NCBI RefSeq assembly: GCF_013377495.2
Contig: NC_066396.1
Location: 52,557,149 to 52,621,148, forward strand
Direction of reading: 5' to 3'
DNA length: 64,000 nucleotides
Source of the DNA: Cygnus atratus
Taxonomy: Eukaryota; Chordata; Aves; Anseriformes; Anatidae
Under the pieces are notes generated by a model. It searched no databases. It saw only the letters and a list, made by a program, of their open reading frames with translations, and was not told the origin of the DNA. Numbering within the stretch: position 1 is the first letter of the stretch; each line of letters starts with the position of its first letter. The position numbers and the translations under genes are program-made. Below are positions 57,869-64,000 of the stretch, in pieces.

Positions 57869-60420
57869 CAACAGAGAAAAAAAATAAAAGAGCAGAAATG
57901 TCTAACAAGAGGCAAGAGGGAATAAGAGTCTTTGGTGTTGCAGCACATCGTACAGTGCAGTACTGTAATGTAGTGAAATCAGCCATGCCAAGACTAACAA
58001 AGTAAAGCTGTTAAGCATACCCTTGATTTTAAATACACTTTCTCCTGACAAGAAAATGGAAGTGTGCACCTGAGGTTACGTATGCACTTACGTGCTTCAC
58101 ACTGTGTTGATATCTATGAAAAATATTTAGTCCATAAAAACATATCCTAAAGAGAAGTGATAATGATGTATCAAGAGCCATAACAGAAAAAATTGCCCAG
58201 ATTACAGAACAAAGAGCAAGATATAAATAAAGGTTGGAAAGTAGAAGCACATATTCAGCTGGTTAGTTACTAAGCAAGAGGAATAAATTAAGAGGAAGAG
58301 GAAAAGTAAAGAAGAGCTCTGCCTTAGCAAATTATTCCACCCAGAACACCCACCCACATATTCTTGAATGTAATTGAACTATTATTTATATATGACTAAT
58401 TTTTTCCCCTTTTTAATGTATTTATAACCCAGACACAAAATTAAGCCAAATTTTCTTGTTTATCTTGGCAAAATTTTGCCCTTTGCTTTGAAGGGTTTTC
58501 AGTACAAAGGTAAAAAGTAGATCTTAATCTCTCTGATTTTATTTCCCAGGCCTTAAACAGGATACATAGACCAGGCTTAGTGCAACAGAAACACCGCTTT
58601 CTGCAGAAGTCTTCTCTTCACACGTGGAGCACAGAACAATGATGGAGGAAATCACCCCTAAGCAAATACATACACAATAGCTGATTTAAGACCTGGAAGA
58701 TGCTTGCTCCCCCCACCCCTCCTTTTTCTTTATAGAGTTTTGTTCATGTGCCTTGCTGTAGTACTTTGTTTTTACTTTAACATCAGTGAATTTAGAAACC
58801 CTGGGGAGAAATGAGGGAAATGCCGAGGAACATTCTTTTGACAGTAACTTCACTCCCCTAATAAATGCATGTCGATTTAAATCTGGAGTGAAAAACAATG
58901 GTATTTTTGTGTCTGGATGTTTTTTAATGGATGCTTAAGCAACTGATTGCATTTAAAGTTGTTTTTGTCTTTTTCTGCATTTGAAAGCATCATTTTGAAT
59001 ATGCATATGCATGGAGAGGCATCAAATGAGGGCCAGGCCTTCCTACACAAAGTTTATTTGTGGCACTTGTCAGGCGTTCCTACTTAAGTAGCCCTCTCTG
59101 AGGGCATTTCAGTTACTCTTCTGAGTGACTGGCCAAGGGCCATGGTTTTGTTTGCTTTCAGCCACTCTCTGGCAGGATCGCCATGGTGACACCTTGTTAA
59201 CCGTTGATATAACAGGCCCATTGCCTTCAGGACTTTTCCTTGGGCATCTTAGGGGTAACAATAACTGCAGTTATGTAGAAGCACTTTCTTCCAAAGTACA
59301 ATCAAGTTGCCAAATAGCCCTGGAAAGTAGCAATTACATAACCACAGAAGAGGTCTTCTATTTCCTTTCCCTGCTTGGGCAACTTTATGCACTTATGACT
59401 AAAAGTCTTTTTGACCCTCTCCCCAAACTTACACTAGCGTGTGGCTGAATCTTTTTCTCCATTTCTCCTTTTCACTTCTCATTTGACCAAATTCAAACAA
59501 TTCAGCATCCTGCCCCAACACCAATGCCCCTGTGCCCCCTGTACTGACCTCTTAGGAGCCTGGTGAATTTGTGTGTTACTGTTTGCAAGATTACCTAGAC
59601 TACCTACTTCCAGCCAGCCAGGAGCTAAGACATGATAAGCTACTTCTCCAAGAAGGTCTCTGCAACATTCTTTTGCCTTTCCTATTAGAGAAACATTTTC
59701 ATCATTGATTTAAATAGCATGGTCTATAGTGGACTGGAGGAAAGGCTGTTTGCAGAGTTACACTGCCAGTTCAGGTCTCCCCTAGCACAGTGCCAGACCA
59801 GGCTTTCTAATATTACATAAACTGATGGTGAGTGGAATTCAGCTGTTTATGGAAGAGATGCTTGAAGATTTGGAACAGGGGTTTGAGGAAGCTCCATAAC
59901 TACATGAAAAACAGTTTGTTTGCAGGAGAAGAGAATTAGCAGCTTGCTCCGTAGAGGCCAAGCTTGGTCTATGGTGCATTTGAGCCTAACAAAACCTCAG
60001 TCAGTACATAAAAGCAGTGAAGGACCTTCATATCAAAGCAGAGATGGTAAAAGCCCTAACCCCTATCACCTGATAAATGTATTCCTATCTGTGGGCAAAT
60101 GACCTTCTCTATGTGTGGAAACACCTAAATCACTGTTGTTAGCACTTAAGATGTAGATTTCAAGGAGTGCAGCTTTGGAAGTGTCACACAGCTCTCTGCC
60201 TTGAGGAAAGTGATCTGAAATGTGACAGGAGCTGAGCCAGAAAAGAGTTAGTGGATGCAAAGCTTTCAGGCTGGATTCAGAACCAGTAAAACAGTTCTTT
60301 TGGTTAAGGGCTGTTACAGGAAAACACATCATGGAGCACTTTATGTTGAATATTTCTGTTGCCTTTATTAACGTATTTTCATAGTGGACAACATTTGATT
60401 CTGCATCATATTCTCCCATT

Positions 60421-60456
60421 AAAACAAACAAACAAACAAACAAACAAACAAAAACA
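60421..60456. repeat. (CAAA)n microsatellite
   Basis: Seven or so uninterrupted CAAA units flanked by A-runs. Simple repeat. Confidence 0.95.
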
Positions 60457-61850
60457 CTTGTCATTATCATGGGTACCATGAACAGAGATGTGAAGTGCTA
60501 TAAATGGGTGTAGCCAGGATCACAGCTCTTTTGTACAAGCAGGCTGACACGAAACATAGCTGTGTCCCTCCTACCTCTCTGAGAGTAGAAATAAAAGTTA
60601 CTTACAGGGCCTACAAAGCTAAAATGCCATCTCATAGCAGTGCCAAAGATGAATGCCTACTAAACTGTTAAGCAAAAAAGCCAGGTAACCTTGGATAAGC
60701 CAGGAACAAAAGATGTTGTACAGCGACTGGGAGAAATATCCCATGAAGGTGGGGACTCCTGAAATTGCCATCAGCTGCCTCTGTATGAAAGGAAGGGAAA
60801 GAAGTGCCTTGGCCACACAAAGATGCTGCACATACAGACTGTGTTACAGATGTCATGTGGAAAATAGCTGGTAAGAGAAAAAAGGATCATTTGGGAGAAA
60901 CTCTGAGAACAACTTTCTGGAAGAACAGAAAGGTCCCAGCATAAGACCCCAAGAAGCTGGAAGCTGCAGGGGTTGATGCAAAGGAGGAGTCAATATTTGG
61001 TGCAAAGGACTGGTCAATATTTGGACTTCAGTCATTGCTGTGTGAAAAGCAATGTAATATACAAAAGATCCTTGCTCTTTAACAATGCTGAGACAAATAA
61101 TTCCACAAACCGGGGGAGCACGCGTGAGTAAATACTGTATCACTCACTTGCAGTATTTATCAGCACCTTTCACATTTGTTAAAGTTAAAAACCAGTGAGG
61201 GGGAGAGAGGGAGAGGGGGAAAAAAAGCTTTCCTAGTAACTCAGTACTCTGAAGACTGAACGCTGAAGATAAGCTAGTCACTGCCATGCAGTGCTGGGAT
61301 ACCATGCATGCTCAACCTCCCACCCCTGTGAAACTGTGGCAGCGAGCTAGCTGGGTCCTCCTTACTCAGTCAGAGCACAGCTTGGTCTGATCTCCTCAAC
61401 TTCCCACGGCATCCCTTACCCCACATATCTTGGATTGTCAGTGGTCCCAGATCTTCCTCTTCTCTCTCCAGGAAGCGTGAGAACGACCCCTTTTCCTCAC
61501 GGGTGTAGGTGACATAACAGTAAGCTCAGAACTCTCATCCTTTCCTCTCTTTTGTGCTCACAAATTACAAGTGACAGGCAGTGTTTATAGGCTCAGAGGT
61601 TCTTCATCTTTGACTGAAAAATGCCTCAGAATAAAGATGGAGGTGAGAATGCCCTTTTTCAACACTACCAAGTATGCTGTGAGGGATGCGTGCACAGGGC
61701 ACCCTTGCAGGAAGGCCAGCTGTCTGGCATTGTACCCTCCCCGTGGATGTTTGAGGTCCTGCTGATGTGAGAAGAATGGATTGCCAGACTCCTTTGCTAG
61801 ACTTGTCCATCACTTCTATGCTTAATGTACTATAAAACTATACAGTACGC

Positions 61851-61870
61851 GCACACACACACACACACAC
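61851..61870. repeat. (CA)n microsatellite
   Basis: About ten CA units after TACGCG. It is short and probably of low polymorphism. Confidence 0.95.
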
Positions 61871-63785
61871 TGTTTATTTTCCTGCCAGCTCTGCCAAAGA
61901 AAACATGGAGCAGCAGTGCCAAGCTCTTCATGCTGTGTACAGAGAAGCTGGTGGATTGCTTCTCCAGTTCTAGCAGAGCTGCTCTGCTCTCCTGGTAAAA
62001 GGCTCAGTCAGATGGAGAGGGTCAGGAGCCTCTGATCTTCTGGAGAGACAGGCCCTTGAGCCTTTCTCCCTAAAAGACAGCTCATGCTTACACTTTTCAC
62101 AGGAAGAAAAGAGGCCCTGGGCCCGGGATATTTTCACACAGCTGTGGGTAGGCTTTATGCCTCCTTCTGGCCACAAGTTGAAAATGGCTCTTGCACATTA
62201 TCAGTTCCTGGGAGACTCGTTTGTCTCCTTCAGGGGCCCCTCGGTAGGGAGATAAGTCGGCAAGAGGAGCAAAAGACTCATTAGAAGTGGGGGAATCCCG
62301 AGTGAAGGACGGAGAGCTGCCTGAGAGCCCTACAAGGAGCTACAGCGCTCGTTGCTCTTTTCAGCAGTGGCACTGATGCGCTATACCCCAATGCAGCCTA
62401 AGAGAGCCACAGCCTCTGTGGATGTGCCCTTCTCCTTCTGGTGTGGGCGGGCATGGAGCAGGTAGCACCAGCAGGCAGAAAGGTGAACTGGTTGCTGTAG
62501 AAGAGGAAACAATCTGAAAACAATATAGACTAGGAAGAAATGGCATGCAAATGGCATGAGTGGGCAGTGAGAAGTTACTCACCGCATCCTTGTCACGTTA
62601 CTCGCCTTCCCAAATATAATTTGTCCCCCGCCCCCACCTACCAGATGAATGTGCAAGGGCACAGCTCTCTCCAGACCCCTTTCTGACCGGCTCCCCTTTG
62701 TGGCTCGTGAGTCACAATGTTGACCCTTACATCTTTAGGCTGGCCATACAGTTTCTGCAGAAGCTTTTCCAGAATGAGGCACATGGGGGAAAAACAGAGA
62801 GGGGTAAAGAAGATATTGTACAAATACATGACAAAGAGCCCATGCCAGTCAACTTCACCCCACGGAAATTAATACTTCCTTTGCCTTCAGGGGAAAGCAA
62901 GGCTTGAACTCTCTAAGATATGCAACCTACAGCATCAGTCTCTCTCTAAAATCACTACTGTACTTATATATGTATGTATTTACACAAGGATTATGTCCGT
63001 GATTTGCATGACTGACTCCTCTGAGCTCCTTTTCCTGCATCACTTTTCACTTGGATAGCTTCTGCCTGACAGCCACGGTAAAAGCAGCCCACCAGGAGAC
63101 TAACATGAGAGAGGGAATTAAACAATGCCACTAAGCCTCAGAGGAGAAAAGGTTACTTTCGGACAAATTCCTGCTGAAGCGGCTGGATGGGCTATTTGCA
63201 TGTGACTGCTGCTTGTGCAGAGGGGGGCACACAAGGATTTGGTGCCGAGGGAAGATGCCGGGCTGTTTGGGACACTTGGGCTTAGAAAATAATTTGTCTG
63301 AGCGGATTGCTTTAGCTAAGGACGCATAGAGCAGGCAGTCTGAAGAGCAATCTTGTACTTAGAGTTCCAACACTGTGTTTTGATTTTTTTTTTCCCAAGG
63401 CATTGCTAGTGAGCATGGGTTTGAACCAGCATATTATTTCCTTTCTATTTTTTTTCCTTTCACTCTGTTATCTAGGCATTTGTGGGCCCACACCTTCCTA
63501 CTGCCTGCTTGTCCAACAATCATTAATGAGTTTTATTCTCATTAGAGTCTATGTAAAAAATACAGAACAGAGATAGTGGGATAGATTAAGTGACTCACCT
63601 ACAGAGACTATAGATCAGCATGGGTTCAGCAATTGAAAGCAAGTTTCCCTGGGATCGTAAAATTCTTTCACCAGTCTCTTTCCAGCCAGGCACTTTGAAC
63701 CTAATTAAGAGTATAAAAGATTTTTGCAGTATCCATAGATCCAAGAATGTTAAAACTCAGGATCGCTGCAAAAGAGAATTATCGC

Positions 63786-64000
63786 AAAACAAAGAAAAAA
63801 AGGAAGAAAAGAAGAGAGAAAGAGAGAAAGAGAGAAAGAAAGAGAGAAAGAAAGAGAGAAGAAAAGAAGGAAGGAAGGAAGGAAGGAAGGAAGAAGGAAG
63901 GAAGGAAGGAAGGAAAGAAAGAAAAAGAAGGTGGGAGGGAAGGAAGGAAGGAAGGAAGGAAGGAAGGAAGGAAAGAAGGAAAGAAAGAAAGAGAGAGAGA
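63786..64000. repeat. Purine-only tract, GAAA/GAAGG units, cut by window end
   Basis: About 215 bases are almost entirely A and G. The units shift from GAGAAA to GGAA to GAAA/GA. The tract continues past the window, so its length is unknown. Such tracts often break assemblies and are unstable. No gene lies in it. Confidence 0.97.

Larger units (their letters stand above)
57869..63785. other. Downstream intergenic DNA, no gene recognised
   Basis: No exon is recognised. Simple repeats are a CAAA array at 60421-60456 and a CA run at 61851-61870. A frame at 59125-59448 contains VDITGPLP, which loosely resembles the start of a retroviral-type integrase core, but the rest does not follow. The remainder appears to be unique non-coding sequence. 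Confidence 0.45.

Noticed and set aside
57480..57986. 168-codon minus-strand and 88-codon + strand frames over the GGAAA array
   Set aside because: The pentamer cannot form stops, so the frames are forced open. The proteins are pure repeats of a few residues.
53507..64000. SLC18A1 exons on the minus strand
   Set aside because: I looked for transporter-like membrane segments expected from mammalian gene order and found none, so the neighbour must lie farther away or elsewhere.
1..64000. CRISPR array, operons, prokaryotic mobile elements, tRNA or rRNA genes
   Set aside because: The sequence is a vertebrate genome segment with GT-AG introns and CR1 LINEs. I saw no spaced direct repeats and no cloverleaf-type or rRNA-like sequence.

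Overview
This window is vertebrate nuclear DNA, almost certainly from a bird. The interspersed repeats I can recognise are all CR1-type non-LTR retrotransposons. Simple repeats are sparse, intergenic DNA is moderately AT-rich, and the one clear gene translates to a protein very close to chicken lipoprotein lipase (LPL). A few residues and the N-terminus differ from the chicken protein as I recall it, so I infer a bird other than chicken. In chicken LPL is Z-linked as I recall, so Z is a reasonable guess for this contig, but nothing in the window shows it.

Layout. Bases 1-36,300 are intergenic DNA upstream of LPL, with no recognisable coding exon. They hold two forward CR1 copies (about 5.17-5.44 kb and 9.52-10.04 kb), one reverse CR1 copy with a still-open end of ORF2 (about 24.1-24.57 kb), A/T-rich simple repeats, and a TATAAATAG element at 35.63 kb. 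From about 36.33 to 37.1 kb lies a CpG island with the LPL promoter: a CCGTG pentamer repeat, a G-quadruplex-type motif, a GC box, a CCAAT box, two abutting Oct octamers and a weak TATA-like element. LPL then runs on the + strand from 36,871 (ATG) to 51,338 (stop) in ten coding exons, followed by a 3' UTR of about 2.15 kb ending near 53.5 kb. All introns are GT-AG and their phases agree across every junction. The spliced frame gives 486 residues with the Ser/Asp/His triad, lid, heparin-binding clusters, furin-type site and lipid-binding tryptophan loop. From 53.5 kb to the end no gene is recognisable. This part holds a long GGAAA array (57.69-57.87 kb), other simple repeats, and a purine-only tract that runs off the end of the window.

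Function. Only one gene product is encoded here with confidence: the secreted triglyceride lipase of capillary beds in muscle and adipose tissue. The rest is promoter, introns, UTR and repeat DNA. I found no operon-like cluster, CRISPR array, RNA gene or novel multi-gene system. The most useful observations concern LPL itself: duplicated octamer, shifted start codon, NAGNAG acceptor at exon 2, coding exon 10 with a basic tail, extra N-glycosylation sequon and alternative poly(A) signals. The intact CR1 ORF2 end and the pentamer arrays are secondary.
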